NCBI GenBank assembly: GCA_021234155.1
Contig: JAJEKV010000042.1
Coordinates: forward strand, 1,425,257-1,489,256
DNA from: Isoetes taiwanensis
Taxonomy: Eukaryota > Streptophyta > Lycopodiopsida > Isoetales > Isoetaceae
Direction: 5' to 3'
Length of the DNA: 64,000 nt
Of the stretch, positions 14,336-25,697 are shown piece by piece. Position 1 is the first letter of the stretch, and each line of letters starts with the position of its first letter. A program made the position numbers and the translations under genes. The notes under the pieces are model-generated. The model worked only from the letters and a program-made list of their open reading frames with translations. It was not told the origin of the DNA and ran no database searches.

Positions 14336-15260
14336 ATAGGAGGGCACGAAGAAGGCGGCTACCACAATCGAGGAAGCGGCTGACGGCGCAAATTGCAATC
14401 CCGATGCAGGGGAGTAGTGATAAATAACGATGCGGGGAGCTACAAAAGTCACGGTAATTGAAAAGAGTACAATCTAAATCCTTACTTGAGGATACATTGT
14501 TTGATGCACGCAACGTGGTAATTCCGGCTCGATAGCATATATTTAAGTTGTTTTTTTAGTTAAAAAGCACCGTAGTTATATCTGGGGTGAAGAAGTTTTT
14601 CTTTATGTATCTGAGTTTCTTGAATTTGTATAAATTTGGCATATATGGCAAATTTGACATAAATGATGATTTTGACAAAAGCTGACATATATGATAAATA
14701 GAATATATATGATAGAAATATGAAATATATGACCAAAATTTGACATAATTTGACAATTTTGACAAATGACAAATGACATTTGATACTTATAGAAATATAA
14801 TGGAAATGTGATATATATGACAAATATAGCGTGTATGATAAAAATATATGACCACGTTTGACATAAGAAAACAATAACAAATGACATATGACATTTGATA
14901 CATATAATGAATAATCATAATTAATAAGTAGAATAGGGAATGGTCTCCATGTTTCTACTTGACTTAAGAATAGCTTGCCCTAAGTGTCCAAGCAAAATAC
15001 ATTCGTCAAATACTTGAAGGTTTTGGATACTGTGTAAATGAACAACAACTTCACTTGCGGTCGAAGAAAGTTCAAAGTTAAAAAACTAGGGGTAATCAAG
15101 TTAAAAGGCAAAGTAGTTTGCCCGTGTGTATATGATGGTTTATTAATGATGTTATGCTTGTATCTCTTTAAATATATCTTTGGGGAAAAGCAATAGGAAT
15201 ATTATTTCACATAATAGTTACCACAATTTCCCCGAACCCATTAGATGTGGACCACTCCTC
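14320..15260 (+). repeat. Left arm of a ~940-bp inverted repeat
   Basis: Reads in + orientation what 22330-23265 reads in - orientation. Shared landmarks in order are ggctaccacaatc, gagtacaatctaaatcc, a tract of degenerate tgacatatatgacaa iterations (about 14630-14930), tagaatagggaatggtctc, gttcaaagttaaaaaacta and cccattagatgtggaccact. Long minus-strand open frames across the tract contain only simple YICHI-type repeats and are not genes. Confidence 0.85.
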
Positions 15261-16149
15261 AGGTGCTAACTCCCATAGCAATCCATCCCTAATATCTATA
15301 TTTCTCAATACAATGTGTGTACAAAGGCGAAGTTCAAAATGGAAGGGCAATACTTACACCCTTGATTAAAGCATAATTATTGTGAGTAGAAATTTGAAAA
15401 TTTAGAGCACAAATGATGATTCAAAAGAATGGAAAAAAGAAGGCTGTTAGTCAAAAGTACTCTAAAATGATCTCAAATAGTTCGAAAGCAAGACACATCT
15501 TTGAACCCGATTTATAAAAGTAAACTTTAACTAAGCATCCAGCGAGATATATACGGGGAAAGTACCTCTTATCTTGAAGTTAGTTGCTCATGGCTGTGCT
15601 TGCATGGGTTTCATTACTTCCTCCTCTATAGTGCTTGGAAGCCTTTGGTTCTCCTTGGTGTGAGCTTGCATAGGTTTGATATTTCTTCCTTAGTGTTTGG
15701 AACTTGGTTCTCCTTGGTCATCGTCCGCAATTCATACGTTTTAATTGGACTTATATCCCAAACAACCTCCACACTTGGGTGATCTTACGTTAAAGTGAAC
15801 TTGGGCCCTTTAAAGCCATGCTCACGATTTTTAAATCAAACAACAATGATTTCTCTTACGCATGTGAAGTCATATTGGAGGTTGAAAGACCTTGCCCAAC
15901 ACACTATTGGTAAAGTCTGACCTTGGTTGGATCTCGTTCGAAGCTCCCTCAACATCTCGAAGATATAACGTGTCTCCTCCCATTTGACTTTAATAGTAAC
16001 TTCAAGTTTAGGTGGCTACTCCAACTTGATCCTTTTTTTTGCTTATGGAGCTTAGTTTAGCAACAACTTGAATTCAATTTTTATTTCGCTGTTGCCTCTA
16101 AGTGCACGAGCTTCTTTCTTTAAATGTTTCTCTCTCTCATAAGAAAGAT
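15261..16149. other. Non-repeated stretch, no gene seen
   Basis: Lies inside the inverted-repeat-bounded block. All six frames are interrupted. A 60-codon + frame at 15600 has no recognisable features. Nothing else is supported here. Confidence 0.5.
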
Positions 16150-16890
16150 TCTCACCTTCAAGGACACCTTTTGCCTTTGCATTGTGTGATGCAATTAAAT
16201 TCTTTACTTTCTTTTCCATCTTAGTTACCGTTGTAGCATAGGTGCTCCACGGTTCTAAAATTCATATGAGTTGTGTACTATCCATAAAATCTTTAACCCG
16301 ACAAAGTAAAAAGCATTTGAATCTTGCTGACTCATCGGGATGCAGCTAGAAGGCTTCCTCAACTTTTCATGCAGCATGCCTCTTTCTCAACATCGATCAA
16401 GAACTTTTCAATGTGAATATCTTTGTGGAGATGAATAAGTTCTCGATAAGTATCTCATATTTTATGGTACCACAGTCTCTCTTGAATAACATCTTTAAGG
16501 TCATCATCCTCCAAATTGCATACCTTCTCCACAAATAATTCATCAACATACTCTATCACTTTCGTGTAGAACACTCAACCTCAAGCTAAATACTATCCTC
16601 ATAGGCTTCCACCATCTCCTCACAATTCTCCACAATTACACTTGGGCTGTGTTTTGAGAGTCTGTGAAGAGTATCACGGCGTGCCCCAATCTATGAGGAA
16701 TTATCCCATTCTCTATGGTCCCATAAAGTTGTAGTGCGACCACAGGTTGAGCGAGGTGGGTACTTTGATCCCCGCCGTTTCCACCACTACACCTAAGCAG
16801 AACTTTTCTACATCCTTTTCTATCTTCGGAAGAGATAATACAGCATCATCCCTTTTACTATAATCGGCTTACGCCGGTCGCAGCGAGAAT
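16150..16890 (-). pseudogene. Decayed protein-coding frame, unknown family
   Basis: Read on the minus strand, several short but coherent peptide stretches follow each other in order. They are a segment containing KIEKDVEKFCLGVVVETAG near 16800, one containing VENCEEMVEAYEDS near 16620, one containing VEKVCNLEDDDLKDVIQE near 16500, and one containing HKDIHIEKFLIDVEKEA near 16400. Stops and frame changes separate them. The composition is rich in acidic and helical residues and looks like real protein rather than chance. I cannot assign a family. It may be a gene remnant or a very old retroelement frame. Confidence 0.35.
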
Positions 16891-17354
16891 TAGGGACAAA
16901 TTAGCAATCCAGTTGAAGTAGGTCGTGACATCCAGATGAAGGCGGCGACATATCCTCTTTCTTGCCTGTGAGCGGATGTCCGGACCAAATATGTTTCTTT
17001 TCTTATGGTGGGAAAAAGGTTAAAAAGGATTACCCACTTTGCCTATATTTTGCAAGTACTATTTAATATGACCATTAGCGACTTTGCTTGGCGTATTTAT
17101 TTTTAATATGGCGATTTAATGACTTTGTTTGGCGTAATGTGGTAGATGCGATACTTTCTTTGTCTTCAATACAAAGCCAACCTGCGATCCACCGAGCCCT
17201 GGTTCTGGCGAGTTGGAAATAAGGTCCACCTTATGTCTATCAAGTAAAGAATATATTGGTATTGTGATGGCCAATATGCAATGGAACTATACAACCTTTC
17301 TAATATTTTTAGATAAAAACATTTGATTTATACCTACACCCTCCTATTTCAAGG

Positions 17355-17445
17355 CCCGATACATGTATGTATTATATTACAAAGAGATTTTTGCTAGGCG
17401 AGATACATGTATGTATAAGATACATGTATGTATTATTTTACAAGA
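17355..17445. repeat. Three copies of gatacatgtatgtat
   Basis: The 15-base string gatacatgtatgtat occurs three times within 90 bases, each containing the palindrome atacatgtat. Origin and role are unknown. Confidence 0.75.
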
Positions 17446-17904
17446 AATCACGTAGAAAGGCGCGCGTCCATTCTTTGGTTCCTATCTAGAAATCCGATTC
17501 CACTTGTATGCGTCCAGCGTTGTTACATTTCTCAAGCTGACAATATACATTCCTTTAAATCCCATACCCCAAAGTAAAAGTCATGAGAACATTTCTTTTT
17601 GGTTCCTAACATGCACTGAGTCCAACATTGTACATTTCAGCCGGATCATACCCCCAATTACAATATTGTGCACATACTAACATATTGTTGCCTCAGTTCC
17701 CATGTCCATGAGGTAGCGGATGCTATGCACAACATTGTTACATTTCTCACAGCGTGTTTTGGAAGAACATCTAACATTTTAGGTGTTATAAACATTCCAT
17801 GTTATTTCAAGTAATTCCCACCTACAATTACTTTCCTTTGTAGGAATTGAGGAATTAAGCTTGATAGTTAGAACACTATCGCGATCCTCCAAGTTGTTTT
17901 TACT

Positions 17905-18012
17905 CTAGTAAGATTCTTTTAACTTCGATTTGGGGGACAACTGGCAATAATGGCGGAGTCCCAAGTGGGTCTTTTTACTCACAGCAAAATTATTTTTAAC
18001 TTTCGATTTGGG
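17905..18012. repeat. ~45-bp imperfect direct repeat
   Basis: Two copies of a segment reading approximately tttttactc...ttaactt(t)cgatttggg, separated by about 35 bases. It looks like a local duplication. Confidence 0.55.
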
Positions 18013-19162
18013 AGTTACGCTTGTGTGAATATAGATATTGCTTCAAGTTAGATCTGTTTTTTGATACTACAATCTTTCAAAGAAACGTAGCCTATAACAA
18101 TTTGAGACTTCTTCGCTCCATGATTAACTTGAGGTATATAAATTATGCTTCGTAGTATATCGATGTTAAGTATAGGAAATAGACAATAATCCATGGCTCT
18201 TTAGAAATAGTAGCAAATTCGAAAAATGGCGGTCGGTGGTACGCAACCCAATTGTATTAATCTCATCAAAAGCTATGGGGCGTTATCACCAGTCACAAAA
18301 TGAGCTATCACTCACACAAGTAGCCTTGGCACATCCGCGGTGACACCCGATTACTTTCACGGAACAAGACATTTTGTTACAACGGCGTCTTTGTGAATTA
18401 CCACATGCATCTTGTTGTATACCCACATCGCTACATGCGGTTGGTTTTGCACACACACTATGATACAAATGGTTTAAGTACAATTTTGCTTTACAATCTC
18501 TAGTCCTGAAAGAATTCACTTGCCAAGCAACTCACGAAATAAAAGGAACCATGGAATCTAACAATGCTCCTAGGACTCCTATGGGGTAAGTGGCCACATC
18601 TTGGATACTTAACCATTTTCTATTGAACTTCCGGTAATTTGATATTGGATTGCTTACAAATTTGAACTGTCGAAATAATGCACAATTCACTTAATTACTT
18701 TGCTGCTCATTTTGGAAGCCTCAGGGACAAGGGACTCCATAAACTTTGGAAGAAGAACCAACATATCTTGCATGCACACTTTATCAATAGAAGCGGGTAC
18801 CGACTAATCATTTGAAGCAATGGTCGCACTAGCCATTTTGAGAATTCCATCTGAGAAGATTTTTGAAGCCTCTGCCCGGAATTCTTGGTTCCACCCACGT
18901 ACATAGAAAGGAGCCTAGTTCAAACCTTAAAGAATGTCAAACATGCAATTCGAAGCACCCTCTGAGTTTTCTTGAGCAGATGTAGAGCATTACCTTGTAA
19001 ATATCAATATCTTTAGAGTGACTTTGGATACATCATGCCAAGCTTCGAGAATGAGCTACGACCACATCTCATTAGAGCTAATCTCTTGTTTGGCATGGAT
19101 GGTCTCTTTGCTAAGTTAATTTGTTGTTCTTGGTTACTCACGAAACAATAATTAGCAGCGTA

Positions 19163-19201
19163 CATTTTGGCGTGGCCGGTGGCGTCCGCGTCGCCAAAAT
19201 T
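19163..19201. other. Hairpin with attttggcg arms
   Basis: The arms attttggcg and cgccaaaat form a perfect 9-bp stem around a 19-base GC-rich loop. It sits in a locally GC-rich patch (19160-19330) containing several ggcg motifs. The role is unknown, and it could be a terminal remnant of a small element. Confidence 0.5.
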
Positions 19202-19499
19202 AAATCATAAATCGTCGCACATTTTTTAGGTGGCGTTCGCGGGTGAAGCGTCGAATGTCACCACTAAAGCACGTAGCCGTCACGGGTAGGCGATCTAAAT
19301 TAGATGCGCCAATGGGTAGTGTCGCATTTAAGACGCCAACGTTGTGATGGCGTTGTACCTCAATGGTTTTGGACCTCAATTCCATCTGCACCTCGACATC
19401 TTCATTATGTGGTTAAGCAACCTTTGCTGGTGTCCCTTAACATGATCCACCCCTTCTCTTTAAGGGAGGAGGGTATAGTGATGTTATCTTTGGTTTTAG

Positions 19500-20045
19500 T
19501 GTGGTGACATGGCTTTCAAAGGGGAAGGTCCACTTCCTTTGACCCCCGCTATGGGGAATCTATGGGGACCATTAGAGATTACGATGTGAGTGATGTAGTG
19601 GATTAAGTTTAGAGTCAAGTTTGGTCTAGGTGCTCTTAGGGTGTGATGGATCCTGTGCATGGGGGGTGAGTCGTGCTTTAAGTTCATATCAGTAACCCTC
19701 TCAGAGTGTTGGTTCCCTCTCCGGCTCCCTTTTAGGTGCTAACAACTTGGTGTGTCGTGGATGCTTGTGTCTTGGCGTCGGCGTTCTTCTTTGCCTCATT
19801 CTTGCATTTCTTTTGGTTTGTGGGTGCTCCGGGTGAGTGTGTTGTGTAGATGTTTACGCGTCGGCGTTCTTCCTTGACCATTTGGTGTTACCCTTTTGGG
19901 TTTCTTGTTTAGGAATTGGCATGTGTTCTATGGTAAGCTTCATGTAGAGTCTTAAATTAGGCCTCGAGGGGCTTTATGCTTGCTGGATTGTTTAAGGTTC
20001 ATAAATGACTCCACCTACCACATCTAACCCTAATTCAATTATACC
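19500..20045 (-). repeat. RepA copy 5 (first half, minus orientation)
   Basis: Reverse-oriented first half of the unit. On the + strand it reads gtgacatggctttcaaagg, ctatggggaccattag, tgatggatcctgtgc, then ends near 20045 with gactccacctaccacat, the reverse complement of the unit start seen at 27600 and 60720. Confidence 0.75.
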
Positions 20046-20689
20046 CTCAATTTAGGCAAAAAAAAAGAAAAAAGAAATGGTCTGCCCAACAAATTCTTAG
20101 GTACATTCTTGTAAAAAAAAAGAGGTAAAAGGTTTCAATTAAATTTAAATTGAGACTAATTTGAAGGGGCTTTTATGGGCATGATAGAAAAGAGAATCAA
20201 CCATATAGGCAAGAATTGGAAGCAAAATAGAAGAAAGTTAGTTGGCCAATTAAAATTTGGGGCTGTTTGTACTGTGATTCACGAGATTGAGAAAAAATCT
20301 CAATTCGGTACATAAAAAGGAATGCAAAATCGCATGGAGATTTTTGGATGGATGAGCTCGAAATAGTAAGTAGATCAAGCACGAAAATATTGAAAGCAAA
20401 TTCGAAGGTTTGGATGATGGCCAATTAGAAAGAATTTGGAAATTTGTTTGTGGCGGTTACGGGTTTAGAGGAAATATCAATCGGTAAAGAATGCAAATCC
20501 TATGGGGAATGCTTGGATGGATGAGCTGAATCTTGATTACGACCATGATAGGAGAGCTTCAACATCCAATTGCAGGAGATTGGCCCCCAAATCTAGAGTT
20601 ATAGGGGCAGCACACAATTTTCGACTTCAACAAGGTAGTCTAGGGGAAAATTAGAATGATGGTACCTTTGCCAAGTTGGCATAGAATAC
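20046..20689. other. Segment between minus-oriented RepA units
   Basis: Does not match the second half of RepA elsewhere in the window. It contains a short direct repeat around ttggatggatgagctgaa (near 20345 and 20510). A minus-strand 75-codon frame at 20197-20424 is not supported by any motif. No gene seen. Confidence 0.45.
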
Positions 20690-21930
20690 CTACCATAGGC
20701 CGTTGGAGTCATAATGGGGGAGGTTCAAACCTCCTCTCTTGCCTTTTCTCATGATGTGATGGCCAAGGGCCACATGTGGGGTGGCTAGATTGATGGGACC
20801 TCCTCCACCTGCTCCTTTTACGTGGGGGGTGGGTCAAACCTTGGCCTCTTGTGGAGTGCAGGACACATGGCTGAGATGTCGAGGGCACGTGGCGGTGTCA
20901 GCCGGTGAAGTTGGGCACACATAGACGAGTTTGAATTCGGAGAGGGATTTGGGAGGGGGTCCACAAAAATAAAAAAAAATTATGGAAATTTGGAAAGGAA
21001 GTGGTATTGGGTTCTTCAAGGAGGCTGGTCTCCCTCCTTGACACCTCGCACGGGATGAAATTTATGAGAGCCTTTTTATTGGCCCATGTATGGGGGCCAC
21101 ATTGTACGCGGGGATGCTGGAGGTACGAAGCCCCGCATCCACCTTATCGTGGCCTGTGCCATTGATGTCCTATTTTCGTGTATGGTTGTTTTTCGCATGT
21201 TTACAAATGGGGACAAGGGCATCCATGCATTGGGGTTTTTCGGTGAAAAAAAAAAAAGAGAAAGAAAGAAAGAAAAAAGAAGATGAAATATTTAGTTTAT
21301 GCCCCCTAACATGCCCTTCATCTTTTTTGAGAATATAGTGGCAATACCTTGGTGATATGTTTGGTGACATAGCTTTCAAAGGGGGAAGGTCCCACTTCCT
21401 TTGACCTCTGTACAGGGGGAATCTATGGGGACCATTAGGGTCCGATGTGGTTTTGAGAATGATTAAAACTAACACCCATCTAGCATCCTGAGTGTCAGTC
21501 CAGTCGGTCTAGGTCTCTTACGGTTTGATGGATCCTATGTTTGGGGGGTGAGTGTGTGCTTCATGTTGTCATCCCATAACCCTCTCCCGAGAGTCGGTTC
21601 CCTCTGCCACTCCCGTTTGTCTCATTTGGTGCTTGCTCTTGGTGTGTCTCATGGATGCTTGTTTTAGTGTTTGATATTCTTCCCTGTCCTCGTGCTTACA
21701 CATCTTTGGTTTGTGGGTGTCCCAGGTCTTGTGTGTTGCGTAATGTGTGACCCGCGTCTGACATCCTTCCCTTGACTTTTTGGTGACGTCTTCTTCTGGT
21801 TTTCTTGTTTGGAGTTAGTGTGTGTTCTATGGTCGCTTCATGTAGAGTCTTCGTCTACCTCAGGAGCACATGCTAGTCATTTTGGGTTCATACATGAGTC
21901 CACTTACCACATCGAATCCTAATTAAAAAA
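20690..21930 (-). repeat. RepA copy 6 (minus orientation)
   Basis: In minus orientation this copy begins at the gttcgatgtggtagg-type start (near 21920) and carries gaagcacacactcacc, ggaccctaatggtcccc (near 21430), a purine tract at 21245-21285, catgcatggatgcccttg (near 21215), and the cctgcactccacaag and gtttgaccca block (near 20840). It is nearly identical in order to the + oriented unit at 25700-26420. Confidence 0.8.
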
Positions 21931-22329
21931 GGAGAGGTTCCTTCACCCCTTATATGACTGAGAGAGCATTTTCATGAAATTCTTGCATGCAAAAAACTCA
22001 GATGAGTAATACTTCAAAGGTATAATAAGAGTGACCTCTACAGAGCATGCATTACGACATGCATTTCGTCATGTTTTCTGGTTTACAGAAGCTTAAACCA
22101 TTCTTGATTGTATAGAAGCTCAGCTACATGACTATCTTCAGCTTTGCATAGTAATCTGGCGCCTGTACAACTGGAAAAGATTGATCTCCTGTAAAACAGA
22201 ATGGTTTCATCATAGCTCTTCATATGACAAGGGGAAAATCTGCATGTGAGAAAGCTCAGAATAGAAATACTTCAAGGGAAGTTTCCAAAGGAACAAGGCG
22301 ATTTCTTATTTGCCATCGCCCTTCCCCCT
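21931..22329. other. Short unique stretch, no gene seen
   Basis: Contains a local duplication: gaaagctcagaatagaaatacttcaa near 22250 resembles aaaaactcagatgagtaatacttcaa near 21995. No open frame is supported. Confidence 0.45.
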
Positions 22330-23265
22330 AGCCGCTTTTCCATTTTTCCCCCTAGTGGTCCACATCGAATGGGTTTGGCAAATTATGGCAACTATTATAG
22401 TGTATATTTAAAGAATAGAATAGAATAACAAAACAAAATGATCATATACACAGGGCAAACTACTTTTTGTCTTAGCTTTGACTACCCCTAGTTTTTTAAC
22501 TTTGAACTTTCTTCGACCAATTTCTTTTAGGAAGTTGTTGTTCACGACATTAGGTATCCAAAACCTTCAGTGGTTTGACGAGCGTGTTTATTTTTGGACA
22601 CTTAGGGCAGTTTGCCTCTTAATGTGAGACCATTCCCTATTCTACTTATTATGATTATTTATTATATGTATCAAATGTCATATGTCATTTGTTGATATTG
22701 TTTTCTTATGTCAAACGTGTCATATATTTTTATCATATTTGTCATATATGTCACATTTGTCATATTTCTCATAGGTATCAAATGTCATTTATCATTTGTC
22801 AAAATTGTCATCTTATGTCAAATTTGTCATATATTTCATATTTATCATATATATCGTATTTATCATATATGTCAAATTTGTCATATATGTCAGTTTTGTC
22901 AAAATCATCATTTATGTCAAGTTTGCCATATATGCCAATGATACAAATTAGTAAACCTGAGATACATAAGCCAAACTTTCCACCCCGAGAACCAACTACG
23001 AGCTTTTTAACTGCAACAACTTAAATATATGTTGTTGGAGGAATTACCGCGCTTGCAGGCACCAGATTTGCCTTCCAATAGATCCTCGTTAAGGGATTTA
23101 GATTGTACTCATTTCAATTACCAGACTTGTAGAAGCCCAATATTGTTATTTATTGTCACTACCTCCCTATATTGGGATTGGGTAATTTGCGCGCCTGCTC
23201 CCTTCCTTGGATGTGGTAGCCATCGTTCAGGCTCCCTCTCCGTAATCGAGCCCTAGGGAAGTTGG
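22330..23265 (-). repeat. Right arm of the ~940-bp inverted repeat
   Basis: Reverse complement of 14320-15260 with moderate divergence. It has the same tgtcatatatgtcaaat iteration tract (about 22660-22950) and the same outer boundary (ccctagggaagttgg, the complement of the left arm's gggaattagggttc). The copy abuts LINE-1 on its outer side. Confidence 0.85.
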
Positions 23266-23284
23266 AAGTGAATGGAGTTCTGGA

Positions 23285-24148
23285 AAAAAAAAAGGCTCAT
23301 TGAATCAAGAGGAAACAGGTGCACCATCTCCCATGGGTAAGCAATTTTGAGCTGGAAAAGGGTGAGAAAATGCTGGAAAACAAATAAGAGGTCCAAATAC
23401 TATTGTCAAACATACCGGGAGAAATGCACATACCCAACATAATGAACAGAGCAATAAGCAAAATAGGCGAGGTCCTTTTTGGGTTGGAAAACATAGGTGA
23501 AGCCAGGGTAACGGGCAAAGCTAAAGTCACAATCCTAGTAGAAAACCCGAAAAAAATACCCCAGTCCATTTTGTTTGGGGGAAGAATAATTCACATTGAA
23601 GTGCTAAGTACGGGAGTTGTTTGTAATTACTGCAAAGAGCGAGGCCGTTGGAAAAGGGACTGCCCGAGTCTTAAAATCAAATGGGAGTCCTAGGCCAGGC
23701 AAGCCAGCTTTGGCTGGGGTTCAGAAATGAAGTACTCATGTAAAACCCCGGCGAAAATGCCAAATCAAAAGGTTGGGCAAGGAAGTATCTAATTCAGCAA
23801 AAGAGCAAGATCTGAGCCAGCACTACCAAAGGCAAGGTGGACCTACCAACACAAGAACAACGAGCTACAGGAGGAAGTCCAAAGTCACCAAGCAATGGAT
23901 AAAAAAAAAGTGTCCAACAACAACAGGACAACACAACAAATGGAATTGCAAAGGCCATGCAGAGACACAATGATACAGATTTGGCAATGGGAGGTAGAGA
24001 AGAGGATACGTTTACTCAAATAGAGGCCCAGCCCATGCAAGTGGAGACCAACACAGCTTTGAAGAGGGGAGTCCACCTTGATGATATTTCAACCCCAAGT
24101 GAGCCAGTCATGGGACTTGACTCAAATAATGACAATGAAGCTGAATAA
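23285..24148 (+). pseudogene. LINE-1 ORF1 fragment (nucleic-acid-binding protein)
   Basis: ORF1 proteins of plant LINEs bind the element RNA. Here the frame resumes at 23403 with the SNIPGEMHIP block and a conserved region ending in a zinc knuckle, CNYCKERGRWKRDC. In this knuckle the usual histidine is replaced by arginine, so metal binding is probably lost. A lysine-rich tail with KVTKQWIKKK follows near 23880 and matches RVRKQWIRKE in LINE-3. Frameshifts at about 23390 and 23700 break the protein. The 5' half of ORF1 is missing. Confidence in the assignment rests on the LINE-3 match. Confidence 0.8.
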
Positions 24149-25521
24149 TTATAGGACTTCTCTTTCTCTTGCAGGTAGAACTATTATTGCAAATTCTATT
24201 CTTGCAAGCTCTCATGTTTATTTCTCCACTGCTTTAGTTGCTCCCAAAATTATTTATTTGGAATTGGAGAAAATCATTAGGAATTTCATCTGGAAAGACA
24301 GTCATCTTGTCACTTGGGGCTCCATTTGTAAATCTAAGAACTGTAAGAACTTATTCCTTCATGCTCAATCATAGCAGGCAAGTTTGTTTGGAAGGCCATT
24401 CATGGGAGTCAATCTCCTGCCTCCAAGTTTATCAGATTCTGGATCAACAATAGTCATCCTTATGGTTTTCCTTCTATTCATCATCTGCTCCCTCACTCTG
24501 CATTCACTCATATGAAGCCAGCCTCTAATATTTCCCCTTTAATGGGTAATTTAATTAAGGCTTGGAATTCTATTTCTCCTGGCTTTCATTTTATCTCAAG
24601 AGATAAGCTTCACAGTGGTTTATCTATTTTCTGGAATCCTATTTTGGCTGACCATAATTCTTCAGTATTGGCAATGAAGCACCCGAGGATTTATAAAACA
24701 AAGCATGATGCAGGTTTGGTATATATTAGAGGCATTTTCTTAGGAGGTAGGATAATTTCTTGGACTAGATTGAAAGCTATCATTAAGGGTACTTCCTCTG
24801 ATAAAATTTTTTTTGCTCATATCAGAAACTTCCGTTCTAATCTATCTCCAAACCCTGGGAATGGTGACTGGTCTATAAATGGTAAAGGGGAGTATGAGGT
24901 CACGCATGTGTACAATGCTCTTTCTTCTAATGCTGCTGAGAGTAAAGCTTTAAAAAAATGGTCAATTAATTCTGATCAGTTGAAGGCCCTTTTTCATAAT
25001 GTTTGGAACTCCTACTGCCCTTCAAATATCTCTTATTTTATTTGGCTCAGTTTGAACAATCTTTATTCCTTATCTAGGAAAAATCCAAATATTATGGCAA
25101 ACTGTTCTATGTTATGTGGCAGTGATGAGAGTATGAGTCATATCTTCTTTTGTAGTAAGCTTAATGGCTTTTGGACTTGGTTTGCTAGTAAATTTGGAAT
25201 TGCCAATAATCAAGATCTTCTTTCCTTTCTCCAATCTGATGATAACTTTGTTAATATTATTGCTTACATTGCTTTTTGGAATATATGGAAATATAGAAAT
25301 CGTGTATTGTATGGGAATAAGAGGCTTTCTATCTTTTGGATCAAACTTCGTTTTCAATTTGACTTTGAAACTCTTGCTACTGCTCATAAGAAAAGATATG
25401 GTACTAAGACAGGAAATGGGATGCTTATGGAGAGTATAAGGGGCATTTTGAATTATTTGTTTCAAATTTGAATGTAGTAGATTCTAACATTCTTTTTTCT
25501 GATGATCCTAGAATATCTTGA
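24120..25521 (+). pseudogene. LINE-1 ORF2 fragment: RT thumb and C-terminal domain
   Basis: Begins at a deletion junction inside the sequence corresponding to KKLNxFRxxLSLAGRTIIANS of LINE-2 and LINE-3 and continues through the plant-LINE C-terminal region (ALVAPK...LEKIIRNFIWK). The main frame, 24512-25471, contains the zinc-binding C-terminal module with the CGSDESMSHIFFCSKLNGFW block. A frameshift near 25395 moves the true C-terminus to another frame that ends FVSNLNVVDSN and stops at 25519-25521. No catalytic RT residues remain. It cannot be autonomous. Confidence 0.85.
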
Positions 25522-25697
25522 ATTCCTTCGTGGATCTGCAAGAAATAAATTTGATGATCACTCCCCATTCTGTCAGTCATCAAAGGATCTAGTTCTGCAA
25601 AACAATTTGGCAACTTCAGTGGAATCTTTCCTAATGAGAGCTGGGCACAGAAGGTATCAAAAAGACAGTGAAGATTTGTGGGTTGCTATCTTCCGCC
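25502..25697 (+). CDS. LINE-1 ORF3, truncated (conserved, unknown function)
   Basis: The ATG at 25502 lies 20 nt before the end of the ORF2 stop, in the +1 frame relative to ORF2. The first residues (MILEYLEFLRG..RNKFD) align with LINE-3 (IEYMEFLKG..RNKFD), and most codon differences between the two are in third positions. About 65 codons survive up to a block of the form RR...SEDLWVAIFRREE, which aligns with LINE-3 RR...NENSWARIYCWEV. The RepA junction then replaces the rest. The function is unknown. Confidence 0.6.

Larger units (their letters stand above)
16891..19140. other. Intergenic, locally repetitive, no gene seen
   Basis: AT-rich DNA with short internal duplications, for example a degenerate block repeated near 17480, 17600 and 17740 containing ttggttcc and acattgttacatttc. 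A minus-strand 77-codon frame at 18286-18519 is rich in cysteine (ten Cys) but has no signal peptide and no supporting context, so it is not called as a gene. Confidence 0.5.
23265..25697 (+). mobile_element. LINE-1: truncated, internally deleted L1-like LINE
   Basis: Carries part of ORF1 (DUF4283-like region plus zinc knuckle), then jumps directly to the end of the RT and the C-terminal zinc-binding region of ORF2, then ORF3. The endonuclease and the RT palm with its YADD motif are absent. It is related to LINE-3: the ORF1 segments share the pattern SNIPGE...IMN.AIS.IGEVLFGL. The left edge begins inside ORF1 and the right edge is cut by a RepA unit at about 25697. No target duplication was found. 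Confidence 0.85.

Noticed and set aside
14556-14887. Three overlapping minus-strand frames of 70-106 codons, and the matching + frames at 22689-23024
   Set aside because: They translate a degenerate AT-rich iteration inside the inverted arms; all frames stay open because the repeat lacks stops.
17355-17445. gatacatgtatgtat triplet as a CRISPR-like or operator array
   Set aside because: Spacing is irregular, copies are few and the setting is eukaryotic; recorded simply as a short repeat.
18286-18519. 77-codon minus frame with ten cysteines, considered as a secreted Cys-rich peptide
   Set aside because: No signal peptide, no intron or promoter context, no second copy. Cysteine richness alone in 77 codons is weak evidence.
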